A program made the position numbers and the translations under genes. This document shows, piece after piece, positions 1 to 9,120 of a DNA stretch of 64,000 nucleotides. Source of the DNA: Alternaria dauci. Lineage: Eukaryota; Ascomycota; Dothideomycetes; Pleosporales; Pleosporaceae. Location: positions 1 through 64,000 of the forward strand of contig NC_091272.1 of assembly GCF_042100115.1 (NCBI RefSeq), in the 5' to 3' direction. Position 1 is the first letter of the stretch. Each line of letters opens with the position of its first letter. Below the pieces are notes generated by a model. The model made no database searches. It worked only from the letters and a program-made list of their open reading frames with translations, and had not been told where the DNA came from.

Positions 1-58
1 CTAACCCTAACCCTACCCTAACCCTAACCCTAACCCTAACCCTAACCCTAACCCTAAC
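1..58 (+). repeat. Telomere repeat array (CCCTAA)n
   Basis: Nine to ten CCCTAA units run from the first base, in the orientation expected at the left end of a chromosome. One unit near position 13 has lost an A (CCCTA). This places the window at a true chromosome end. Confidence 0.97.
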
Positions 59-61
59 GGT

Positions 62-1128
62 TACAGCTTCTTAGTTATTTAGGGCTTCTTAGTTACTTAG
101 GGCTTCTTAGTTATTTAGGGCTTCTTAGTTACTTTAGGGCTTCTTAGTTATTTAGGGCTTCTTAGTTATTTAGGGCTTCTTAGTTATTTAGGGGCTTCTT
201 AGTTACTTAGGGCTTCTTAGTTATTAGGGCTTCTTAGTTATTTAGGGCTTCTTAGTTATTTAGGGCTTCTTAGTTATCTTAGGGCTTCTTAGTTATTTAG
301 GGCTTCTTAGTTACTTTAGGGCTTCTTAGTTACTTAGGGCTTCTTAGTTACTTAGGGCTTCTTAGTTATTTAGGGCTTCTTAGTTATTTAGGGCTTCTTA
401 GTTATTTAGGGCTTCTTAGTTACTTAGGGCTTCTTAGTTACTTAGGGCTTCTTAGTTATTTAGGGCTTCTTAGTTATTTAGGGCTTCTTAGTTACTTAGG
501 GCTTCTTAGTTATTTAGGGCTTCTTAGTTACTTAGGGCTTCTTAGTTACTTAGGGCTTCTTAGTTATTTAGGGCTTCTTAGTTACTTAGGGCTTCTTAGT
601 TATTTAAGGCTTCTTAGTTATTTAGGGCTTCTTAGTTACTTAGGGCTTCTTAGTTATTTAGGGCTTCTTAGTTACTTAGGGCTTCTTAGTTATTTAAGGC
701 TTCTTAGTTACTTAGGGCTTCTTAGTTATTTAGGGCTTCTTAGTTACTTAGGGCTTCTTAGTTATTTAAGGCTTCTTAGTTATTTAGGGCTTCTTAGTTA
801 CTTAGGGCTTCTTAGTTACTTAGGGCTTCTTAGTTATTTAGGGCTTCTTAGTTATTTAGGGCTTCTTAGTTACTTAGGGCTTCTTAGTTACTTAAGGCTT
901 CTTAGTTATTTAGGGCTTCTTAGTTACTTAGGGCTTCTTAGTTATTTAGGGCTTCTTAGTTATTTAGGGCTTCTTAGTTACTTAGGGCTTCTTAGTTACT
1001 TAAGGCTTCTTAGTTATTTAGGGCTTCTTAGTTACTTAGGGCTTCTTAGTTACTTAGGGCTTCTTAGTTACTTAGGGCTTCTTAGTTACTTAAGGCTTCT
1101 TAGTTATTTAGGGCTTCTTAGTTACTTA
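62..1128 (+). repeat. 18-bp telomere-adjacent satellite containing TTAGGG
   Basis: About 59 tandem copies of TTAGGGCTTCTTAGTTAY with an 18-bp period. The main variation is TTACTT versus TTATTT, with occasional AAGG for AGGG, that is C-to-T and G-to-A changes. Each unit contains TTAGGG on the plus strand, opposite in orientation to the terminal CCCTAA array. It ends where RIP-degraded DNA begins. Confidence 0.95.
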
Positions 1129-2569
1129 AGGCTTTTAAGATTAATTTATATTAAAGTTAAAGTAAAATAGTAGTAAAGTTTATATTTATTTTATTCTTAT
1201 AATATTATTAGCTATATAGTAATATAAATAATAAAACTATATACTTTAGAAATAAATCTTACTATTAGTAATAAAGGATTTAAAAAACTATACTAACTAT
1301 TACTTAAAATACTTAAAAACTCTTTTTTTAAATAAAATAAAAAAAAATTTATTTTTACCTTAAATCTTTTATTAACTTTTAATAAATACTACTTTTAAAA
1401 TTATTTCTTTCTACTAGTTTACTTAATTAAAAATAGCTATATAGTTAGAAGTAGTATATAAAAGGCTATACTTAAGGAGCTATTATATAAGTATACTATT
1501 ATTTTATTAAATAAGAAAAGAAGTTAAGGAAAGCTATAGTTTAAAAGTTATTTAGGAAGTAGTAGCTTAGAGTATTATTTATTTAGTATACTAGTATAGA
1601 ATCTAAGTAAACTACTTACTACTTAGATTCTATAAGTAGTATACTTTATATATATAACTAAGATCCTATTAAGGAATAAACTAATTAGGCTTTAGCTTAT
1701 TATATAGTAAGTTAATTAGAAGTAACTAGTTATTATAAAATAATAAATTATAAAAAACTACTTCTTATTTTTTAAATAACTATACTTAGTAGTTACTAAT
1801 ACTTTATTATACTTTTTTTTCTTAAAGAAAAAATACTAAATTTTTATAAAATATTTTTTATTTTAAAGTATTAAATATTTTATTCTTTTACTTTATAAAT
1901 ATCTTTATCTTAAATATAAGTTATACTCTTTTCTTCTTTTTATAAAGTAGTTAAAAGTTATTAAATCTAAGTAAACCTTTATATAAGAATATAGATAAAT
2001 AAAAAAGTAAAAAAATCTTATTTAATATATTACTATATACTATATACTTACCCTTAGTTAAGTAAAATAAATAACTTTTTTTAAAAGGTTTCTTAATTAT
2101 AGTAAAACTTTATAAATTCTTAATCTTTATTTAAGTTTTATATATAGTAGTATAAATTTCTTTTATAAAGATAATATAAGAAAGTCTTACTTAGTAGTAA
2201 CTAGTATTTAGTTAATATAGCTTTAAACTATCTTTACTTATTACTTAATTAAATACTTAATAACTTTATTCTTACTTTAGTATTTATTATTCTACTTATT
2301 TAAATAAAATTTAATTTAACTAGCTTTATTTTATACTTTTTCTTTATTTATTACTTTATTATTATAAAGTAAAAGTAGTCTAGTTTTATTACTTCTATAG
2401 TAATATTATTAAATAATAAATAAGAAAGAAAAAAATTAATTATTATAAATATATTTAGTAGAAAGTATATTTTTTAAAGATATAGTAAAAGGATTACTAA
2501 CTATTTATACTAATAGATGTATAAATTTTTAAAAGATTAGGTAATACTAACTTTAATATTTATTAAAAG
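1129..2569. other. RIP-degraded AT-rich DNA with transposon remnant
   Basis: This stretch is extremely AT-rich, lacks long ORFs and is almost free of CA and TG dinucleotides. Around 1440-1690 it resembles, in mutated form, the end of the TIR element found at 51610-53423 (the GAGCTATTATATAAGTATAC segment followed by paired AGATTCTA-type segments). No gene is visible. Confidence 0.7.
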
Positions 2570-3056
2570 TTACTATAATATAAACCTTAACTTACTATAA
2601 TATAAACCTTAACTTACTATAATATAAACCTTAACTTACTATAATATAAACCGTAACTTGCTGTAACATAAACCTTAACTTACTATAACATCAACCTTAA
2701 CTTACGGCAACATCAACCGCAACTTACTGCAATATTAACCGCAACTTACTGTAACATGAACCTCAACTTGCTGCAACATAAACCTCAACTTGCTGCAACA
2801 TCAACCGCAACTTGCTGCAACATAAACCTCAACTTGCTGCAACATGAACCTCAACTTGCTGCAACATAAACCTTAACTTGCTGCAACATGAACCTCAACT
2901 TGCGGCAACATCAACCGCAACTTGCTGCAACATTAACCGCAACTTGCTGCAACATGAACCTCAACTTGCTGCAACATTAACCGCAACTTACTGCAACATC
3001 AACCGCAACTTGCTGCAACATGAACCTCAACTTGCTGCAACATCAACCGTGATATA
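2570..3056 (+). repeat. 22-bp satellite with a RIP gradient
   Basis: Tandem 22-bp units run throughout. On the left they read like TTACTATAATATAAACCTTA. On the right they read like TTGCTGCAACATCAACCGCA. The two forms differ only by C-to-T and G-to-A changes, and the shift is progressive across the array. The short ORF over the right part is just repeat translation. Confidence 0.9.
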
Positions 3057-3183
3057 TCGTAATGTATAATACAACATACTATAGTACATATTACCAACTA
3101 TTGTACCACCTATTGTACCTTACTATACTACATATTACAGCTTTATACACCCGTATAAGTTCTACATACAGTATATTATTACT
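3057..3183. other. Short spacer, no gene seen
   Basis: AT-rich sequence with short imperfect repeats (TACTATAGTACATATTAC-like). No coding signal. Confidence 0.5.
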
Positions 3184-3414
3184 TCTCCTCCAAAATCCTC
3201 TTCTGCCTTAACTCCTCTTCTCCCCAACGTAGCCGCAACTCTCCAGAACCGCTTGAAGTTCAGGGCTTTACTTCCAACCCATCTATTGTCAAACATATAC
3301 AGCTGCATACGGTGAACTCAAGGTGTTTAGGAAACACACCTTTACCGCGATTTATTACAGTGTCTTTCAACAGTGTTGTGCTTGCGTCTTTTACCAGCAC
3401 GTTTATTATTTTGA
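3184..3414 (+). repeat. Unmutated copy of a dispersed repeat (copy A)
   Basis: This 230-bp segment aligns with 43862-44098 and 54950-55221. The two distant copies are the same sequence after heavy CA-to-TA and TG-to-TA change. Here CpA and TpG are intact. It is probably an internal fragment of the long-TIR element at 42750-44480. Confidence 0.8.
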
Positions 3415-3603
3415 TACAGTGTATTATCACTTTAAGAGGAATAGAGTAAGCGCATAAACTCTTACTCTACTACTTCTCTTCATTACTACGTACTGGCTTT
3501 CAAAGAACAAGAAGAGATCGATATTAGCCTAGTCCCACACTATCCTACTGGGAGGCTTGTCTTCCTTGATCTCCAAATCACCTCCAGCGTCTCTAGAACC
3601 TTT

Positions 3604-6600
3604 TCAATCGTACTGGTTCCAGTCGTGTGCTACGTTGCTGCACTGATCTCCACCGTGACCCTCATCATTGCCGGCGTGATCCTCATCATCGTCAGCGTGA
3701 TCCTCACCCTCTGGCTTGTCCTTGGCTTCGTCTCCACCATCGTCGGCGTGATCCTCACCCTCTGGCTTGTCCTTGGCTTCGTCTCCACCATCGTCGGCAT
3801 GATCCTCACCCTCTGGCTTGTCCTTGGCTTCGTCTCCACCATCGTCGGCGTGATCCTCACCCTCTGGCTTGTCCTTGGCTTCGTCTCCACCATCGTCGGC
3901 GTGATCCTCACCCTCTGGCTTGTCCTTGGCGTCATCCCGATTCCAGTCATCTCCACCGGAATAGAAAGGAATCCCATCATCATTTGGCTTGTCCTTGGCG
4001 TCATCCCGATTCCAGTCATCTCCACCGGAATAGAAAGGAACCCCATCATCATTTGGCTTGTCCTTGGCGTCATCCCGATTCCAGTCATCTCCACCGGAAT
4101 AGAAAGGAACCCCATCATCATTTGGCTTGTCCTTGGCGTCATCCCGATTCCAGTCATCTCCACCGGAATAGAAATCAATTCCATCACCGTCGACGGGGGA
4201 GGCTGTGGAAAATGTGGGGAGAGGTCCGTAGTTGGCATCGGGAAACATCTTTATGGGCTCTTCAGTGGCCTGAGAGCCCGCAGCGAAGGCCTCTATATGC
4301 TCGGCGACATTGAACGGGGGGTTGAACTCGCACCAACCTTGAGCCAATTCTGGATCAACGTGCAATTGGATGGCGGATTTTCGGTCTAGGCACCATTTCC
4401 AAACCTTGTAGTAGGCGAGCTTGACGTACCGCTTGTCCTTGTCGGTCGCACCAGTGTATTCGGCGAGGACGCTCACAGGATTACCAACGATAACGAGGAG
4501 GGAACGCGCGCGTCCAACGGCTAGGAGCATTCGTGTGGTATGCTTGACGAAACCGAGGTCGCCAGCGTTGGTGGTGTCGAATACAATACCTTCCTTCTCG
4601 GCGCCCTGCATTTTGTCGACTGTGAAGACTTCGACGTCTCGCAGCTGGACGCTAAGTTTGAACAGCTCCTCCTCGTCAACCTGATTGGCTAAGTGCTCCA
4701 TGAATCTAGCCAATACGAAGCGGATAGCGGCAACTTGCGCTACATACGGGGTGATGATAGCGACCTGCTTACCAGAAAACCCGCCAGCGATCATCTTGCA
4801 GACGGCCCGGAGGGTATAGGGAATGAAGTCCTTGTTGTAGCGAGACTTGGTGGCACCGACGATGTCGTGGCTACCTTTGACGCTGACGAAGATGACGCGA
4901 TGGCCGGAGGAAATGTTGAACTGCTCCATCGCGATCTCCATGGCGCGAATGTTTTCTTCCCGGTCATCTACCCCGGGGGCCACTTCCATACGGCCACGAG
5001 GAAGGATGTGGTTGGTGAGAGCGTTGATGTCGGAATTGAAGCGGTACTGTGTGTGCAGGTAAATAGTGGTACAGCCGCCTAGCATCGCACGATGGAAGAA
5101 AGGTAGGTCCTGCTGATCACTGAAGACGTGACGTTCCTCCGAACCACCGGCAGCAGAAGGCTTTGGCTGATGGATATCGCCGAAGAACAGGTGGGGTGTT
5201 ATGGCCTTGCGCTCGACCATCAGCGGGCCCTCGTTATTATAGGCGTGCGTGTACACGAGAGGAGCGAGCGTGCTTGACTCGCTTGACTTGCCAGCCTCGT
5301 CGTGATGAACGGCATACGGCTGCTCGAGCGTATGAGTACGCGGCTGCGAGATTACGTCGGAGGTCATGCCAATGGCTACGGCCAGTTGAGCGAGGTCCCT
5401 AATGATCTCGTTGGTGAGAGCAGTCAGTCGGCGCATGTCATCGGCGTCGAATTCTTGGCCTGAAGCATAGAGGTCGAGCTGAAAACGGAAATCGCGGTAC
5501 TTTTTTGGTTGGGCGATTTCGTGTACCACTAACTCGTTCGTATCGGCATTACGCTCCGGCACTCCGGCGAGGCGCAGAACCCACGCACCCTCCGACAGCA
5601 TTTCCAACTGAAGTCGCTTGTCGGTGAAAGACGACTTTGTCTCGGACGTCTCAAGAAGGATGCGGAATTGCGAGTCCACTGTCAGTGCGTCAAGGAACGC
5701 CATGGTCCGCCTGTCTTCACTGGACTTCTCCTGGTAAGCCGCTGCCTGCTCTTTCAGCTGGTCCTTGGTGAAGTGCTCTTCTTCGATGTATTCAAAGTAG
5801 GGCGGCTTCTCGTTCTTTAGCAGGACGTTGCGAGCAGCTTCGGACTCCTTGCGAACAACCGCTGTCTCCGTCTCTTTCATATGGCGTCGGATTACGATAG
5901 GGAAACGTGCCTGGATGCCAGCGGCCTTGAGCTCCTTCCGTCGCTCTAGGCAGGCCGTGTAGATCCTGAGCATAGCGTCGTCGAGCTGCTTGTTCAACGG
6001 CGACGTGACCCAGAAAGCAGCAAGGCGACCAAGGCCATGGATAACGCCAGTTTGTTGAGCCTCGTAGTGCGCAACAGCCAGAGCCTCGATGATGCGTGTC
6101 TTGCCAACGCCACCAGGACCTTGGATGAGCGCTACACCACCGGCAAGGGCGCGAAGCTTCTGCAAAACGTCGGGTTGGAGTGAGCGGTTCAGACGCTCCA
6201 TGATGCTGTCCTTAGCACCGTTGTCTCCCAAATACGCGAACATGCCGGCGAAGTAGTCCACGATCTTGTCGTCTGGGAAGCGAAGGTAGGAGTTGTGGAG
6301 GATTTGAGTGACATCGCTAAAGGCATCGCCGCCTCGGAAGTAATGGTTAAGGGCGTTGATCTGGCGCTTGATTCCCACGGTGGCAGGGTTCAAGCGAGCA
6401 AAGACGTAGATGCCGCGAAGCTTACGCAATGCCTCTTCAGCTTCAGGCAAAGTACGATAGTTAAATGCACAGCTGTAGTGAACGCCCTCCTTGAACAGGG
6501 GCTGCTCGGCGAAGGATGCACCCAAGCGAGGGCGGTAGAGAAAGCCGCCTATGTAGCTAGCGGGCGTGATGCCTGCGGACGGTTTGATCTCAAATCGCCA

Positions 6601-8010
6601 GGTGTCCGCTTGCTCCTGGTAGGGACTGAACTGGATGTCCACGAAGGCGCCCTCGCGGTAGCTGGCGCCCTCTGGTACCCTGAGCTCGGCGTAGTATAAC
6701 CGGTCACCGCCGCCGCGAACCTTCATAATCTTGGTGTCGGTGATCTCGAAACCCTTCTGCTTGGCGGCCTTGCGCAGTTCGTGGACAAGGTTCTGGTAGT
6801 GCACGGTGACGTACTGTGTGTTGTTCTGGAATGCCCACTGGGGAGGGACCTTGAATCCTTTCGGCTGCTTGTCGACAGAGATCTCCATGCCAGTCTGAGG
6901 GTTGACACGACAGTCCTTCCAGTAGAGCAGAATCGGGTCGTTCTTGTATTGAGCTTGCATCTCTTTGTACACGGTATCCATGCGCTCTTGTGCTGACTCT
7001 GTGGCGACCGTGAAGAAGTGCAGCACGGTGCCCTCGCCGCCATTCTCGAGGATATCGCGAGCACGATGGATGACTTCATCGAAGATCCCAAAGTTCTGGT
7101 GGGAGAAGAACCCCAATCCGTAGAGGGGGCGGGAGTTCAGAGGTTGTCCGTCAGGTTGTTCGGTTTGGAGGTCGAAGCGGAAGTGTAGGAGCATCCCTAG
7201 TTCGCTGAGTGCAAGCTTACTAGCAGCTCGCTTAACATCTTCTTGGGAAACCCTTGAGGTGAAGAACTCATCGGTGATCTTCATGGGAAGTACAGTGCAG
7301 TTGACGATGTTGTGGGCTGTCAGGGTAATGGAGGCTGCCCGATGAGCGTGGCCACGGAGGGTGATACTAGCGTCGTCGCTCGGATAGGAAATATCCATCT
7401 CTACACTAACGGAGGAGACATAGTGAGGGATCTTCCGAGTGAATAACTTTGTTGTGAAGCTAGGTTTATCCAGTGGTGGGGCCATGGTTTGGGCAGGAGG
7501 AAGCTCGTCTTTGCCATCCTTGGAGACGTCCTCCTTGGAGACGTCCTCCTTGGAGGCGTCCTCCTTAGGAGCACGAAACTTGCGGGTTTTGATCGGCTGG
7601 GGATAGAAGCAATCCGAGGCAACGTGGCCGAGACGGTTACAGCCGTTGCACCTAGGGCCCTGGTCTGCTGCTGGCTCACTAGGGCATTGCTTGGAGAGGT
7701 GCCCGTGACCACCGCAGTTGAAGCACTCGTTCGTGGGACAGTCGCGGTAGACATGGCCAACCTCGCCGCAGTTGGAACACGCTTGCTGTTCGAGCTTCTT
7801 GGGGCAATCTTTGGCCCTGTGGCCTGGTTCTTTGCAGGTGAAGCAGGCGTGCTTCTCTCGGTCAGGGGCGTCGGGAAGGCCTCCGAGCTGGACAGAGTCT
7901 TTGCCGGGTGCCTCCAAGACAGCAATGCCCTGGTCGTAGACTTCTGTATCATGCGGCGCCGACGTCGGCCGGTCATTGACCATGTAGTGCATGACAGACT
8001 GGTCGGCCAT
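3604..8010 (-). CDS. Zinc-knuckle SF1 (UPF1/DNA2-like) helicase, subtelomeric
   Basis: A 1468-aa protein, probably an ATP-dependent DNA or RNA helicase. The first real ATG is at 8010; ten more upstream codons are open but begin with TTG. Four CCHC zinc knuckles (CX2CX4HX4C type) lie at about residues 56-135 and suggest single-stranded nucleic acid binding. The helicase core follows: Walker A GPGGVGKT near residue 630, motif II DEAG near 902, a GDIHQP motif III, and motif V/VI (VDKMQGAEKEGIVFD, then VGRARSLL) near 1130-1170. The C-terminal ~200 residues are acidic tandem repeats: four 23-aa units with AKDKPNDDG and five 17-aa units with AKDKPEGED. No introns are needed. It is divergent from the SNF2-type gene at 9121. 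The fold assignment is secure; the biological role, possibly telomere-linked, is inferred from position. Confidence 0.9.
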   Translation of the reverse strand: MADQSVMHYMVNDRPTSAPHDTEVYDQGIAVLEAPGKDSVQLGGLPDAPDREKHACFTCKEPGHRAKDCPKKLEQQACSNCGEVGHVYRDCPTNECFNCGGHGHLSKQCPSEPAADQGPRCNGCNRLGHVASDCFYPQPIKTRKFRAPKEDASKEDVSKEDVSKDGKDELPPAQTMAPPLDKPSFTTKLFTRKIPHYVSSVSVEMDISYPSDDASITLRGHAHRAASITLTAHNIVNCTVLPMKITDEFFTSRVSQEDVKRAASKLALSELGMLLHFRFDLQTEQPDGQPLNSRPLYGLGFFSHQNFGIFDEVIHRARDILENGGEGTVLHFFTVATESAQERMDTVYKEMQAQYKNDPILLYWKDCRVNPQTGMEISVDKQPKGFKVPPQWAFQNNTQYVTVHYQNLVHELRKAAKQKGFEITDTKIMKVRGGGDRLYYAELRVPEGASYREGAFVDIQFSPYQEQADTWRFEIKPSAGITPASYIGGFLYRPRLGASFAEQPLFKEGVHYSCAFNYRTLPEAEEALRKLRGIYVFARLNPATVGIKRQINALNHYFRGGDAFSDVTQILHNSYLRFPDDKIVDYFAGMFAYLGDNGAKDSIMERLNRSLQPDVLQKLRALAGGVALIQGPGGVGKTRIIEALAVAHYEAQQTGVIHGLGRLAAFWVTSPLNKQLDDAMLRIYTACLERRKELKAAGIQARFPIVIRRHMKETETAVVRKESEAARNVLLKNEKPPYFEYIEEEHFTKDQLKEQAAAYQEKSSEDRRTMAFLDALTVDSQFRILLETSETKSSFTDKRLQLEMLSEGAWVLRLAGVPERNADTNELVVHEIAQPKKYRDFRFQLDLYASGQEFDADDMRRLTALTNEIIRDLAQLAVAIGMTSDVISQPRTHTLEQPYAVHHDEAGKSSESSTLAPLVYTHAYNNEGPLMVERKAITPHLFFGDIHQPKPSAAGGSEERHVFSDQQDLPFFHRAMLGGCTTIYLHTQYRFNSDINALTNHILPRGRMEVAPGVDDREENIRAMEIAMEQFNISSGHRVIFVSVKGSHDIVGATKSRYNKDFIPYTLRAVCKMIAGGFSGKQVAIITPYVAQVAAIRFVLARFMEHLANQVDEEELFKLSVQLRDVEVFTVDKMQGAEKEGIVFDTTNAGDLGFVKHTTRMLLAVGRARSLLVIVGNPVSVLAEYTGATDKDKRYVKLAYYKVWKWCLDRKSAIQLHVDPELAQGWCEFNPPFNVAEHIEAFAAGSQATEEPIKMFPDANYGPLPTFSTASPVDGDGIDFYSGGDDWNRDDAKDKPNDDGVPFYSGGDDWNRDDAKDKPNDDGVPFYSGGDDWNRDDAKDKPNDDGIPFYSGGDDWNRDDAKDKPEGEDHADDGGDEAKDKPEGEDHADDGGDEAKDKPEGEDHADDGGDEAKDKPEGEDHADDGGDEAKDKPEGEDHADDDEDHAGNDEGHGGDQCSNVAHDWNQYD
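3690..4180 (-). repeat. Coding minisatellites in the SF1 helicase C-terminus
   Basis: Five 51-bp units (AKDKPEGEDHADDGGDE) adjoin four 69-bp units (AKDKPNDDG...NRDD). Both keep frame and share the AKDKP core. Lengths divisible by three let the copy number change without frameshift. Long ORFs appear in other frames here only because of the repetition. Confidence 0.9.
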
Positions 8011-8379
8011 GCTGGACGATATGCAAAAACAGAGTTTCAACGGTAGGTGAGACTTTGTTTCTATACGGACAGCACATCGTTAGCAATCGATCAGCGGAAC
8101 AGGAGGCCACAACAACTTACCGACAAGGGTCAATGGGTAGGTAGAGATATCGACGTTGAGAGTGGTTTGCTTTCAAGAGAAGCAATTCGGGGAAGGTGTC
8201 AAGTAGTTGGTGTGGAGGAAAGTGTTATTTGTGCAGGACTAGGTAGCGCGAGCGCGAGAGACGCTAACGCCAAGCAAATTTTGCGTTGCTCACCTTGGGT
8301 TGTGCGTGAGGAAGCGAGGAGCAAGATAAAGACACGTGAAAAGAAGGATTGGATGGAGAACGATAGGGACGCGAAGAGG

Positions 8380-8788
8380 ATATGGGGATCACCCGAGTTC
8401 TACAAGTTGGTACCAAGAGACAGAAGTGGACAGCCAGTCGACCTTTGGGCAATAGGAAGATAACTATCGGACCGGCCATACAAATAAGCGAGGACATGCC
8501 AAGGTGAATGGGAGATCTAGCGAGCGTCAAGGCCACAGCAATGCGCAGCGTGTAGCCGGCTACGTCTTGGCTCTCTCCTTCGCGACTACAGTTAGTCCTA
8601 CGGCTGGGTGATCCCCATATCTCTTTTCGCTTTCTTTTGTTTGGTTCTATCAACTTCTATGCTCGATTCAGTTCACGATGACGGCCAGAACTGCGTTTGG
8701 GTGATCCCCATGTCTCTCCCTACTTTCCCTGCTCCTTGTCTCTCTTCTCCCTCTGCTCGCTTTCTATACACTCGGGTGATCCCCATAT
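8380..8788. promoter_or_regulatory. Four copies of GGGTGATCCCCAT between divergent ATPase genes
   Basis: The motif CTCGGGTGATCCCCATAT or a close match occurs at 8604-8620, 8699-8711 and 8771-8788 on plus, and at 8380-8397 on minus. All four lie in the 1.1-kb gap between the start of the SF1 helicase (8010) and the SNF2-type gene (9121). Flanking CTCTTTTCGC is partly conserved too. A shared bidirectional promoter element is the simplest reading, but no known factor is recognised. Confidence 0.6.
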
Positions 8789-9120
8789 CTTTTATCAACT
8801 TTCTCTGTTTCGCGCGTACGCAACGTGAGCCCGCGTCAGAGTCTTGTGCGCTGTACCCGCAATGCTCAACAGTGAGCGCTCACGCCAGAACCGGGTGGCT
8901 ATACTATGCCCTACTCCTGGTCATCGTTCTACTAGGCTCAGTACGGGCGACGAGGCTAAAATTACTGGGAGCTTCCCCTTTCACTTTTCACCGCTCTCCG
9001 GCTGTTTCCTCGCGCATGTTGCCACAACACGAACGTTGCGACGCTCGCCGCAACACCACCCACCCACCACGTACCGCAGCATCGTCAACCTGCATACACC
9101 TTCTACCACGGGTGACTAGG

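Noticed and set aside
2878..3069. 63-aa ORF in the 22-bp satellite
   Set aside because: Repeat translation, starting at a TTG.
3625..4389. Long plus-strand and alternate-frame ORFs over the helicase C-terminus
   Set aside because: They exist because the underlying tandem repeats lack stops in several frames; composition is repetitive and no domain is present.
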